This document shows, one piece after another, positions 54,611-63,468 of a DNA stretch of 64,000 bases; within the stretch, counting starts at the first letter, position 1, and each line of letters starts with the position of its first letter. Made by a program: the position numbers and the translations under genes. Source of the stretch: Rubripirellula sp. (GTDB lineage: Bacteria; Planctomycetota; Planctomycetia; Pirellulales; Pirellulaceae); contig JAAXJB010000047.1 of the NCBI GenBank assembly GCA_012270065.1, positions 129,346 to 193,345 on the forward strand, in the 5' to 3' direction. The notes under the pieces were generated by a model, which was not told where the DNA came from, made no database searches, and saw only the letters and a program-made list of their open reading frames with translations.

Positions 54611-55930
54611 ATGGCTTCCGCTTCAAGCGACAAGAATAAAACCGAGGTCGGCAGTTACTTCATTTCCAACTATCCACCGTACAGTCAGTGGAACCGGGAC
54701 GAATTGCCTGTTGTTCGCGAAACGTTGGATCGCCCCCCCAAAGAACAGACTCCGCTTGGTCTCTACCTGCACATCCCTTTCTGCAGGAAACGATGCAAAT
54801 TCTGCTACTTCAAGGTTTTCACGGATGTGAAAGCTGCCGAGGTACAGCGGTATGTTGACGCGTTGTGTAACGAGATATCCCTCGTCAGCCAGTTGCCGGT
54901 GATGGGAACGCGACCTTTCCGTTTCGTCTATTTCGGGGGCGGTACCCCCAGTTTTCTCTCACCGAAGCAATTGACGAAACTGGCTGATCGTCTGCGAGAA
55001 CACATCACGTGGGACGGTGCAGAAGAGGTGACATTTGAATGTGAGCCGGGCACCCTCAGTGAGACGAAAGTGAAGACATTGAGAGATGTGCTTGGAGTCA
55101 CTCGCTTGAGTTTGGGCGTTGAAAACTTTTCAGACAAGCTTCTGGAGGAGAACGGGCGCGCTCACCTGTCAAAGCAGGTTTTCAATGCATGGGAATGGAT
55201 ATCTGAAGCAGACTTTCCCAACGTCAATATCGACCTGATCTCCGGTATGGTTGGTGAGACGTGGGATAACTGGAAAATGAATGTTGAGAAAACTCTCGAG
55301 TTGTCACCTGAGAGTGTTACCATTTACCAGATGGAGTTGCCGTTCAACACGGTTTACAGCAAGGACATCCTTGGCAATCAGGTCGAAAGTCCAGTAGCAG
55401 ATTGGGATACGAAACGGGCCTGGGTGGAATATGCATTTTCAGAATTCCAGAAACAGGGTTACAGCGTCAGCAGTGCCTACACTGTTGTTAAAGATCCCAA
55501 CAAAGTGAATTTCAGCTATCGAGACAACCTGTGGAAGGGAGCGGATCTGCTTGCTACGGGGATCGCGAGTTTTGGTCACGCCAGTGGCGTCCATTACCAG
55601 AATCTGGCCGATCTTGATAAGTACCTGTCGTCAATTGAATCTGGCAATCTTCCTTTGGGACGCGGATTTGTTCCCAGTTCACACCAGGCGTTGGTACGCG
55701 AGATGATTCTGCTGCTGAAGCGTGGTTATCTGGATGCCAGCTATTTCAGGGACAAGTTCGGTGTGGAGATACTGAAAGAGTTTTCAGAACAGTGGCAGGA
55801 ATATGTGTCAGAAGGTTATGTCAAGCTCAATGGCGATCTGATTGAATTGACCAATGCAGGGTTGCTGCGAGTGGATGCGCTTTTGCCGCCATTTTTCGAA
55901 GCTGAATTTCAGGGAGTACGCTATACGTGA
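54611..55930 (+). CDS. HemN/HemW-like radical SAM protein
   Basis: 439 residues. The radical SAM cluster site is Cys-x3-Cys-x2-Cys in LHIPFCRKRCKFCYFKVF, followed by FVYFGGGTPSFLSPKQLTKL and EVTFECEPGTLSETKVKTL. The C-terminal HemN-type winged-helix domain is present (VLKRGYL-like LLLKRGYLDASYFRDKFG, ELTNAGLLRVDALLPPFF). After the third Cys, Tyr-Phe replaces the Asp-Phe of HemW and the Gly-Cys of HemN, so it belongs to neither standard class. Its stop overlaps the start of a GcvH-like gene (gtga). The role may be heme chemistry or modification of the lipoyl partner; unresolved. Confidence 0.88.
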   Translation: MASASSDKNKTEVGSYFISNYPPYSQWNRDELPVVRETLDRPPKEQTPLGLYLHIPFCRKRCKFCYFKVFTDVKAAEVQRYVDALCNEISLVSQLPVMGTRPFRFVYFGGGTPSFLSPKQLTKLADRLREHITWDGAEEVTFECEPGTLSETKVKTLRDVLGVTRLSLGVENFSDKLLEENGRAHLSKQVFNAWEWISEADFPNVNIDLISGMVGETWDNWKMNVEKTLELSPESVTIYQMELPFNTVYSKDILGNQVESPVADWDTKRAWVEYAFSEFQKQGYSVSSAYTVVKDPNKVNFSYRDNLWKGADLLATGIASFGHASGVHYQNLADLDKYLSSIESGNLPLGRGFVPSSHQALVREMILLLKRGYLDASYFRDKFGVEILKEFSEQWQEYVSEGYVKLNGDLIELTNAGLLRVDALLPPFFEAEFQGVRYT

Positions 55931-56430
55931 GTGATGAGCGTGCTGACGAGCCCGAGGCTGAAAAGACATCAGAGGGTTATTTTTCGTTTGCCATGGGCGA
56001 GTTCACGGCTGAGTTTCCACGTGACCGGTTCTATGCCACCAATCACATGTGGGCCAGTGAAGTGGCCGCGGGTATCTGGCGGTTCGGTTTGACTGCCTAT
56101 GCAGTTCGACTGCTGCAGGATGTTTACTTTCTGGATTGGGAGCTTGAGCCGCCTGCCCAGGTTGCACTACGTGCGCATATCGGTTCGATCGAGAGCAAGA
56201 AAGCCGAGAGTGATCTTTATGCGCCGGTAGCAGGCTCACTTGCGGGCATCAATGAAAAGACGCTCGATGATCCGTCGTTGATCAATGCAGACACCTACGG
56301 TGATGGTTGGTTGATCGAGCTTGCTGCCGACGAGGTTGGGCAACTGCTTGAACCCGACGGTTATGCAGAACACCTGATTGACGCTTGGCAAGTTGCTCAG
56401 AGAACGATCAAGGGCCAATCGAACCAATAG
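55927..56430 (+). CDS. GcvH-like lipoyl-domain protein
   Basis: 167 residues from GTG 55927, overlapping the radical SAM gene by 4 bases. The pattern of the glycine-cleavage H protein is visible: FYATNHMWASEVAAGIWRFG near residues 35-54, then IGSIESKKAESDLYAPVAG with the likely lipoylated Lys92, and DPSLINADTYGDGWLIEL. An acidic N-terminal tail of about 16 residues is extra, and the helical end AEHLIDAWQVAQRTI differs from GcvH. No gcvP, gcvT or lipoate enzyme is adjacent, so it may act as a dedicated lipoyl carrier for the neighbouring enzyme. Confidence 0.8.
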   Translation: MSDERADEPEAEKTSEGYFSFAMGEFTAEFPRDRFYATNHMWASEVAAGIWRFGLTAYAVRLLQDVYFLDWELEPPAQVALRAHIGSIESKKAESDLYAPVAGSLAGINEKTLDDPSLINADTYGDGWLIELAADEVGQLLEPDGYAEHLIDAWQVAQRTIKGQSNQ

Positions 56431-56513
56431 CACAATCTCGGTTGCAGCATTGATGCTTCGTTGCGATTCGTCAGACTGGATGATTGGACCATTCAACGCA
56501 GACGAGGGATCAA

Positions 56514-58343
56514 TCACCGTTTCCTGTTTCGAGCCTCGCGATTTGGATTGTGTGTTTCAAGTTGATCCCCTACCCATTGGCTGATCCGTTTTTCGAGTAG
56601 TGGTAGCGGAATTGAGCCGGCTTCCAATACACGATCATGGAAGGAGCGGACGTCAAAATTGCCTCCCAGTTTCTGTTCCGCTTCCTGACGCAAGCGACTG
56701 ATGGCAAGTTCTCCCGTTTTATAAGCCAGTGCTTGACCGGGCCAGCCAATGTATCGATCGACTTCTGCCACAATATTGTGGGGGCTCAATGCAGTATTTG
56801 CGGTCATGTAGTCGATTGCACGTTGGCGGGACCAGCCCATCCAATGAATCCCTGTGTCGACAACGAGCCGGCTCGCACGCCACGCTTCCATGCTCAAGCG
56901 TCCGAAGTCCTGATATGGATCTTTGTAGAAGCCGATCTCCTTTCCAAGCCGTTCGCTGTACAATGCCCAACCTTCAATGAAAGCAGTGTTGTTGCTTTCA
57001 CGACTGATGGGATGGAGATCCTGTAGTTCTGCTTGAATGGCGAGTTGCAGGTGGTGACCAGGAACAGCTTCATGAAGAGATAACGCTTCAAGTTGATACA
57101 ACGGGCGCGAGGAAAGGTTGTAGGTGTTCAAGTAGTAGACACCGCCGCGCGTGCCATCCGTTGCGGGGGGCCAATAGTAGGCTGCTGTTGTTTGAGGTGC
57201 CACATACGCAGGGATTTCCCGGAGTCCATAGGGGATTCTTGGGAGGTGCCCAAACAGTTCCGGTAACCGTCCATCCGCGCGCTTCAGAATCAAGGCTGTA
57301 GTTTGCATCAGTTCTTCCGCTGTTTTTGCGTAGAACCTTGGTTCTGTTCTCAAGTGTTCAAGAAACTCGTCGAGTGTGCCCTTGAATTCCACGTTTTGTT
57401 TGATCAGTTCCATCTCAGCGCGAATCCTCGCGTTTTCCCGTAGTCCGGTCTGATGCAATTCTTCAGGAGAGATTTGGATCGTCGTAAAACGTCGAATCCG
57501 GTCGAGATAGAATTCGCGGCCCATCGGCATTGCCGAGGCTCCGACAGGTCCTCGACATGCAGGCAGGTATTCTGTTCGCAGAAATTCGGCAAAACGTTGG
57601 TATGCCGGAATCACACTTGAATCCAGTGCACTTTCAATTTGAACGCGGATCTTGGACCAGCTTTCGGGTCCCAGATTCGTTTTGCTTTCGGTCGCGATAT
57701 TCTTAAGAAAAAGAGATTCCGAAAGGTCATCGACGATATGCGATTCGACTTGTGAAAGGGAATCTCGCATGATGATTGCAGGTTGAACCAGCCCCGCATC
57801 GATTCCGCCACGCAGCAGTTCAATCTGCTGATTGGTGTAGCGGTCAAAATCCTGCAGACGCGCGATGTAGTTTGCAAAGTCCACTTCGGAACGTGGCGAC
57901 ATCATCCGGGGCAGTTCCGGAAAACGGATGTGAAACCCACCGCGATTGTTGATTGGCATCAGGTGGGTCTGAAAGCGGAAGTCAGCGAGCTGACCTTCAA
58001 GCCGTTGCCGGAGCAGTTCGCGGTCGATTTGTCTCGACTCACTCAGTTTTTCGACAGGAATCGCATTCAATTTTTCCAGAAATCTGGCACGTTGATCTGC
58101 TCTGCTTTGAATCGCCTCAAGGCTATCGTCGGAGAGGCGATCCTGTCCTCGAGGATCACCGACATTGGTTGCAAGAAATGGCGATGACTCCAATTCAAAT
58201 TCCCAGACTGTATCGAGCAGTTGGGTCAACGTCTGATCGCTCTGGTTTGGTTCGGTGGATATTTCCTGTCCATCAACAGAGTTGACAAAAAGTAACACCA
58301 GACCAGACAAAAAAAAACGGTGTGCCGGGACGAAAATTCTCAT
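56514..58343 (-). CDS. Secreted DUF885-family metallopeptidase-like protein
   Basis: About 609 residues from ATG 58343, with the signal peptide MRIFVPAHRFFLSGLVLLFV. It is mainly helical. The zinc motif HEAVPGHH begins at residue 424 (LEALSLHEAVPGHHLQLAI), followed by a downstream Glu in TAFIEGWALYSERLG. This is the DUF885 pattern, related to M2/M32-type peptidases. The C-terminal ISRLRQEAEQKLGGNFDVRS and FHDRVLEAGSIPLPLLE are typical. Substrate unknown, probably periplasmic peptides. It is convergent with the GcvH-like gene. Confidence 0.9.
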   Translation of the reverse strand: MRIFVPAHRFFLSGLVLLFVNSVDGQEISTEPNQSDQTLTQLLDTVWEFELESSPFLATNVGDPRGQDRLSDDSLEAIQSRADQRARFLEKLNAIPVEKLSESRQIDRELLRQRLEGQLADFRFQTHLMPINNRGGFHIRFPELPRMMSPRSEVDFANYIARLQDFDRYTNQQIELLRGGIDAGLVQPAIIMRDSLSQVESHIVDDLSESLFLKNIATESKTNLGPESWSKIRVQIESALDSSVIPAYQRFAEFLRTEYLPACRGPVGASAMPMGREFYLDRIRRFTTIQISPEELHQTGLRENARIRAEMELIKQNVEFKGTLDEFLEHLRTEPRFYAKTAEELMQTTALILKRADGRLPELFGHLPRIPYGLREIPAYVAPQTTAAYYWPPATDGTRGGVYYLNTYNLSSRPLYQLEALSLHEAVPGHHLQLAIQAELQDLHPISRESNNTAFIEGWALYSERLGKEIGFYKDPYQDFGRLSMEAWRASRLVVDTGIHWMGWSRQRAIDYMTANTALSPHNIVAEVDRYIGWPGQALAYKTGELAISRLRQEAEQKLGGNFDVRSFHDRVLEAGSIPLPLLEKRISQWVGDQLETHNPNREARNRKR

Positions 58344-58559
58344 GTTGTGCATGATCAACCACAGAGTTTGAACGTGTGTGCGTAGGAGCGATGATTTTAC
58401 GTAGAATCCGAAGCGAAATCATCGCTACCTGTTGAAACCTCGGTGACTCCCACGTTGCACGCGATCGACGTGTCGGGAATTGATCCTATGGCTCCGTGGT
58501 TTCATTACACTATGGTAGCGGTTCTCGTTCGGATTGCGGCGGTAAGCGGCACTGATATT

Positions 58560-58590
58560 GGGAAGCGTTTGGGAAGCGTTTGGGAATTTG
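58560..58590. repeat. 11-bp tandem repeat gggaagcgttt
   Basis: Two perfect copies (58560-58570, 58571-58581) and a partial third (gggaatttg). It ends about 27 bases before the start codon of the SGNH hydrolase at 58617. Confidence 0.75.
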
Positions 58591-58616
58591 AGCAATGAAT
58601 TTGAGGCAGAAATAGC

Positions 58617-59438
58617 GTGTATCATTTGATTGAAAAAGCAGTTCGATTCTCGATTTTGCCAACGATGTGCTGTGTTTTGCTGTGTTCGCTTTTTGACGTT
58701 GCATCTGCTCAAGATGACATATCCCAGAGTGGCGTTAGTCATCTTGTTGAGTCTGCAGAGGAGCATCTACTCGAGCCATTTCGTTCAAAGGCACATGAGA
58801 GATGGAACTCTGAAATCAGGAAAATCGAAGCGAGGGATCAAGCGGAGGTGGACCCTGCGGATGCGATCCTTTTTCTGGGCAGCAGCAGCGTTCGCAGATG
58901 GGACAATATTGCGACGGACATGGCCCCTTTTCGTACGATTCAACGCGGATATGGAGGAGCGAAATACAGCGATGTCGCGGTTTTTGCCAAGCGTCTGCTT
59001 CATCCACATCAGTATCAGGCGATGGCGATTTTTGTAGGAAATGATGTGCAGGGTAAGCCAGAAGACCATACGCCAGATCAGGTGGAAGCATTGGCGCGAT
59101 ACGTTGTCTCGGTGTCACGGAAGCATCAACCTGAGGCGCCTGTGTTTCTGATTGAGGTGACTCCAACATCGAGGCGTTATGCGGCGTGGCCAGCGATCCG
59201 TAAAGTGAATGAACGCTTGCGCGAGGTCGCCCTGTCAACGCCTAACACGCATTTCATTGCTACAGCCGAGCATTTTCTGGACCCGGCGGGAAAACCGCGG
59301 GACGAGTTTTTTGTATCTGATCTCCTGCATCTCAATGAGGCCGGGTACGACCAATGGGCAGCCTTGATTCGCAATCGAATCTCCGAGACTTTGCGGTTCA
59401 AACGGGAATTTGAGGTCAGGAAGCAACTGGAGAAATGA
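58617..59438 (+). CDS. Secreted SGNH/GDSL hydrolase-like protein
   Basis: 273 residues from GTG 58617; the ATG at 58596 runs into a stop at once. The signal peptide is FSILPTMCCVLLCSLFDVAS, with cleavage near SAQD. Block I is AILFLGSSSVRRWDNI with the catalytic Ser. IQRGYGGAKYSDV and IFVGNDVQGK provide the oxyanion Gly and Asn, and VSDLLHLNEAGYDQW holds the Asp-x2-His pair. All blocks are complete, unlike the other SGNH protein in the window. Probably an esterase or deacetylase of the cell envelope. Confidence 0.92.
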   Translation: MYHLIEKAVRFSILPTMCCVLLCSLFDVASAQDDISQSGVSHLVESAEEHLLEPFRSKAHERWNSEIRKIEARDQAEVDPADAILFLGSSSVRRWDNIATDMAPFRTIQRGYGGAKYSDVAVFAKRLLHPHQYQAMAIFVGNDVQGKPEDHTPDQVEALARYVVSVSRKHQPEAPVFLIEVTPTSRRYAAWPAIRKVNERLREVALSTPNTHFIATAEHFLDPAGKPRDEFFVSDLLHLNEAGYDQWAALIRNRISETLRFKREFEVRKQLEK

Positions 59439-59656
59439 ATTGAATTGCACCGAATCGAGTTTCACGGGCGTCAGAGTCCCGTTCCACGCGATCTATTCCG
59501 GAATCCCTTCGATTTCGTAAAGCAATTGGCAGTTTCAAGCTTGTGATTGCCTGAAAGCAATTCGTAGACTCCCGCTTCATCCATTTCCATTTCTTGCAGA
59601 GGGAAGCAGTTCAGTTGGGCGGCAAGGAAGCCACCATTGAAACCATCAGTTCCCGG

Positions 59657-62600
59657 ATGCGACCGGAGCAGTCGTATTCCGGATTTGCTGCTGCGCGAGC
59701 GTTCTTTTTTTGCTGGGTCGCCGTTCTCAGTACTTGCAAGGTTGCCGCTCAGGAAGCCAGTGTCGAGAAGCTTCATGTGCGAGGCAATGTGGTATCACGA
59801 TGGCAAATTGAAGACGCTGAGGCATCTTTGCTGCAGGGTGATTGTGAATTGGCTCATGCAGACCGTGTCCTCCATGCGGATGCAATTCTGTTGCTTGTTG
59901 ATGGTCCGGCAGGTCGGGTACGGACGCGGATCGTTATTGCTGGCAAAACAGCTCATGACAAGAAGAACATTCCGCGGGCTTTCACGCTGCTGACGAGAGA
60001 TGATCCGCAAATTGTTGCACCTCGTGTCCTGAAAAAGCCGGCCGTCGAGCCGGACTTGCTTCGTTATCTGCCAGCGGATGATCCGCTGTTTGGCAATGAA
60101 TGGTTGAATTCGATACCAGGTGAGAGAAGAAGACTGCAGCAGGTGCAGTTTGAAGAATCGGTTGTTGCACCTGGGCCGGAAAATGTTCTCCCTGCACCCG
60201 GGAAGGAGACTGGAGATTCATCTTCTGTCCGTTTTTTAACCGGTGGAGGTACAAAGTCAATTGAGATCGGTGCACGAGACGGATCGACTCAATTGCAGAT
60301 CGAAATGAAGCCAAGACCGGAATTGGGTGATACGGTTGTTTTGGCGCGGGGGGGTGTCACTGTCTTGATCCGCGATGTGACCGTGGATCTGCCCGGTGGC
60401 ATGATGGATCTGGGAACAATCTCACTCTCTGCTGACCGTGTTGTCGGATGGCTGCCAGAAGTAGGGTCATTGTTCAATCGTTCTGATGCCGTTTCCCCAT
60501 CCAATGGTGAAATCTACCTGGAGGGGGACATTGTTTTCCGTCAGGGTGAACGGATCATCTATGCCAACTCCATGTATTACAACATTGCGACACAGCAGGG
60601 CATGGTCTTGGATTCCGAGGTCATCACTACCATTCCGAATTATCAAGGTGTGGTGCGTCTCAAGGCTGATGTGCTTCAGCAAGTAGCCAAGGGCAATTTC
60701 ATCGCGTTTGATGCGGCGGTTACAAGCAGTCGCATGGGAGTACCACAATACTGGTTGCAGAGTGAGCGTCTGCAATTGACGGACCGGGAACGAATCATGC
60801 CGGACCCAGTTACGGGGTTGCCTGCCAGCCGCAGTGAAGCCTTTGTCAACAGTCGCGACAATTTCGTTTATTTCGGTGGAGTACCGATCCTCTATTGGCC
60901 AACGTTTTCAACGAGCCTCGAACGACCAGGCTATTACGTGTCTGGTGTCAAGTTGCGCAATGACCAGATTTTTGGGACGCAGCTGTTACTCGATTTTGAT
61001 CTTTTTCAATTGCTTGGAATTGAGAACGCACCGCCCGGCGCCGATTGGGAAATGTCGTTGGATTATTTAAGCGAACGTGGCCCAGCCATTGGCACGATGC
61101 TTGAGTACAGCTTGCCATCGATCTTCGGTTTCAATGGTCCGGTCGATGGTTATTTTGACACATGGGTCATTCACGATGACGGAAATGATGATCTGGGTGC
61201 AGGACGCCGCAATCTTCCGCCATCGACGCGGTTCCGTGGTCGCTCCTTGCTGCGTCATCGCCACTATCTGAATCCCAACCTCGAGCTGATTGGTGAATTT
61301 GGCTGGATCAGCGACCGAAATTTCCTTGACCAGTATTTTGAGGCGGAATGGGATCGTGACATCAATGAGAGCACTGCATTACGAGTGCGCAAGTACCGCA
61401 ACAACCATTTGTTTGATTTGACTGGGCAGGTTCGGATCAATGACTTTTTCACAACCACTGAAAACCTGCCCATGCTGGATCATTACATGATTGGCAGTTC
61501 CATTTTTGGTGATCGATTCACATGGTCCGCTCACAATAAAATCGGGTACTCTCGGCTTCAAGTTGGTGATTTGCCGGAGAGTGAGCCTGAGAGAAGTACG
61601 TATTCACCCATTGCTCCGGCACCGGGCATTGTCGGGCTTGAGACCGTGGGTCTTGAAAATGCATCAGGGGTTGTCGCTGGAACACGCCAAAAACTTGCCT
61701 TGCCAGTGCAGGTCGGCCCAGTCAGGGTTGTGCCTAGTGTTTCAGGCGAGGCATCCTATTATGGTGAGGCAGCAGATGGAGAACCGCTCACGCGGTTGTT
61801 CGGCCAAGGTGGAGTTGTGGCCACGCTTCCTGCATCACGAGTTGATCCAACCATTCAAAGCAGTCTGTTGAATGTTCGTGGTCTGGCACACAAAATAGAA
61901 TGGCAGGCTGAGTATTTTTATGCAGATAGCAATTCCAGTCTTGATGCACTTCCGCTTTACAATCCGCTGGATGATCATGCCCAGCAGCAGTACCGATCAC
62001 GCTTCTTGCGAAGCAATCCTGCTACCTTGGGGCAAGTCCGCTATCAATCCCGGGACTATGCGTTTCGTCAGGGGATTCAGCGCCTTGTGGCCAGTCCAAG
62101 TGATGTGATTGCGGGCGATCTGCAGCAAGTTCGAATCGGCTTGCACCAACGGTTGCAAACCAAACGGGGATTGCCAGGTCTTGAAAGAATCGTGGACCTT
62201 TTCCATCTGGATTTGGACCTTCTGGTTTTTCCGGATTCGGATCGTGATAACTTTGGCGAGTCATTTGGGCCTGCGACCTATGACATGCGATATCAAGTTG
62301 GCGATCGCGTTTCACTGCTGAGTGATGGATATTTTGATTTTTTTGATGGTGGGCTTCGGTCCATCAGTGCTGGTGTGCGGAGCACGCGACCAGGTTTGGG
62401 AGATGTGTATTTTGGCTTGCTGTCATTGGAAGGGCCGATCAGCAGCACCGTTTTCCGTAGCAGTCTTGATTACCGGTTGAATGAAAAATGGATCATTTCC
62501 AACGCAATGAGTTACGATTTCAGCAGCACCGGCAATGTTTCCCAGTCAGCAGGTTTGACGCGTATTGGTGAGTCTCTGTTGTTTCGACTTGGCATAACCT

Positions 62601-62725
62601 ATGACAAGGGACGAGATAACGTGGGAGTCGGATTTACGATCGAACCTCGGTTTTGGCCAAGACCGAAACTGGGTCGGGTGGGTGGACAGTTGATTCCACC
62701 ACCAGGTGTGGAGGGATTTGAGTAG
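59657..62725 (+). CDS. lptD: LptD/OstA-like outer-membrane assembly protein
   Basis: About 1022 residues from ATG 59657 (earlier TTG 59594 is in frame). The signal peptide is FAAARAFFFCWVAVLSTCKV, with cleavage near VAAQ. The N-terminal OstA-like domain has VEKLHVRGNVVSRWQIEDAE and GDIVFRQGERIIYANSMYYN. SRMGVPQYWLQSERLQL and FVYFGGVPILYWPTFS are typical of LptD. The remainder is a beta-barrel with alternating aromatic strands. LptD inserts lipopolysaccharide at the outer membrane. The disulfide Cys of proteobacterial LptD are absent. It is monocistronic. Confidence 0.85.
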   Translation: MRPEQSYSGFAAARAFFFCWVAVLSTCKVAAQEASVEKLHVRGNVVSRWQIEDAEASLLQGDCELAHADRVLHADAILLLVDGPAGRVRTRIVIAGKTAHDKKNIPRAFTLLTRDDPQIVAPRVLKKPAVEPDLLRYLPADDPLFGNEWLNSIPGERRRLQQVQFEESVVAPGPENVLPAPGKETGDSSSVRFLTGGGTKSIEIGARDGSTQLQIEMKPRPELGDTVVLARGGVTVLIRDVTVDLPGGMMDLGTISLSADRVVGWLPEVGSLFNRSDAVSPSNGEIYLEGDIVFRQGERIIYANSMYYNIATQQGMVLDSEVITTIPNYQGVVRLKADVLQQVAKGNFIAFDAAVTSSRMGVPQYWLQSERLQLTDRERIMPDPVTGLPASRSEAFVNSRDNFVYFGGVPILYWPTFSTSLERPGYYVSGVKLRNDQIFGTQLLLDFDLFQLLGIENAPPGADWEMSLDYLSERGPAIGTMLEYSLPSIFGFNGPVDGYFDTWVIHDDGNDDLGAGRRNLPPSTRFRGRSLLRHRHYLNPNLELIGEFGWISDRNFLDQYFEAEWDRDINESTALRVRKYRNNHLFDLTGQVRINDFFTTTENLPMLDHYMIGSSIFGDRFTWSAHNKIGYSRLQVGDLPESEPERSTYSPIAPAPGIVGLETVGLENASGVVAGTRQKLALPVQVGPVRVVPSVSGEASYYGEAADGEPLTRLFGQGGVVATLPASRVDPTIQSSLLNVRGLAHKIEWQAEYFYADSNSSLDALPLYNPLDDHAQQQYRSRFLRSNPATLGQVRYQSRDYAFRQGIQRLVASPSDVIAGDLQQVRIGLHQRLQTKRGLPGLERIVDLFHLDLDLLVFPDSDRDNFGESFGPATYDMRYQVGDRVSLLSDGYFDFFDGGLRSISAGVRSTRPGLGDVYFGLLSLEGPISSTVFRSSLDYRLNEKWIISNAMSYDFSSTGNVSQSAGLTRIGESLLFRLGITYDKGRDNVGVGFTIEPRFWPRPKLGRVGGQLIPPPGVEGFE

Positions 62726-62873
62726 GGCGTAAAGACAGGCTCAATTTCCGGTGATCGGATCAGCCAACATGGTTTTGCCGCACTCCGTCCAGGAGCCTGA
62801 GTGAATGACTGATGGTATCAACGGTGTTGTTTTTCGAATGAACATCGGATTCACATGCGAGATCCACTGACTT

Positions 62874-63200
62874 CTATCTGGTGTGTTGCACTACCCACTT
62901 GAAGTAGCTCTCAGTGGTATCCATGACAGGTAACATCAGGATTTCAGGCTCTTCGTAAGGATGATGTTTGACCAATTGCTCCTTGAGCGTCTGCCACCGG
63001 GTGTTTGCTGTTTTGATGGTCAATCGGAACTCATTCGACCGCTCAATCGTACCTTTCCATAGGTAATGACTCGTCATTGGGCCATCGATTTGGATGCAGG
63101 CTGCGAGTCCGGCTTCCAGAAGTTGATTGGTGATCCGTTCGGCATCTTCGTGTGATGCGACGGTCGTCATGACGATGATCAACTGGTCAGATGGATGCAT
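62874..63200 (-). CDS. cutA: Divalent-cation tolerance protein CutA
   Basis: 108 residues from ATG 63200, chosen because the mature family starts here (MHPSDQLIIVMTTVASHEDA); the frame is open to 63293. Signatures are GLAACIQIDGPMTSHYLWKG, EFRLTIKTANTRWQTLKEQL and HHPYEEPEILMLPV. Trimeric ferredoxin-like protein of uncertain role in copper tolerance. It lies between LptD and an FtsX-like permease, on the opposite strand. Confidence 0.95.
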   Translation of the reverse strand: MHPSDQLIIVMTTVASHEDAERITNQLLEAGLAACIQIDGPMTSHYLWKGTIERSNEFRLTIKTANTRWQTLKEQLVKHHPYEEPEILMLPVMDTTESYFKWVVQHTR

Positions 63201-63468
63201 GTTGGCGAAATGGTCAATCGAAGTCAGTGGAATGATACTGGCTGTTTTGCAGGCCATTCGAGGAATGTGGCCCGTTGGTAATTTAGCAGGCAACTGGTAA
63301 GCATATGTGCGTGAGTGGCCCGAGTCCTGATTTCAAAAGTCAGCTTTCTGAAAGGAACGTGGCGGCTTTTTCAATGTAAATCCCATGAAAAAGGGTATGC
63401 GATTGTCATGGAGTGCATGATTCCCAGTAGAACAGAGAGGGTGTTGTTGTCGCTGGAGATACACGGAA

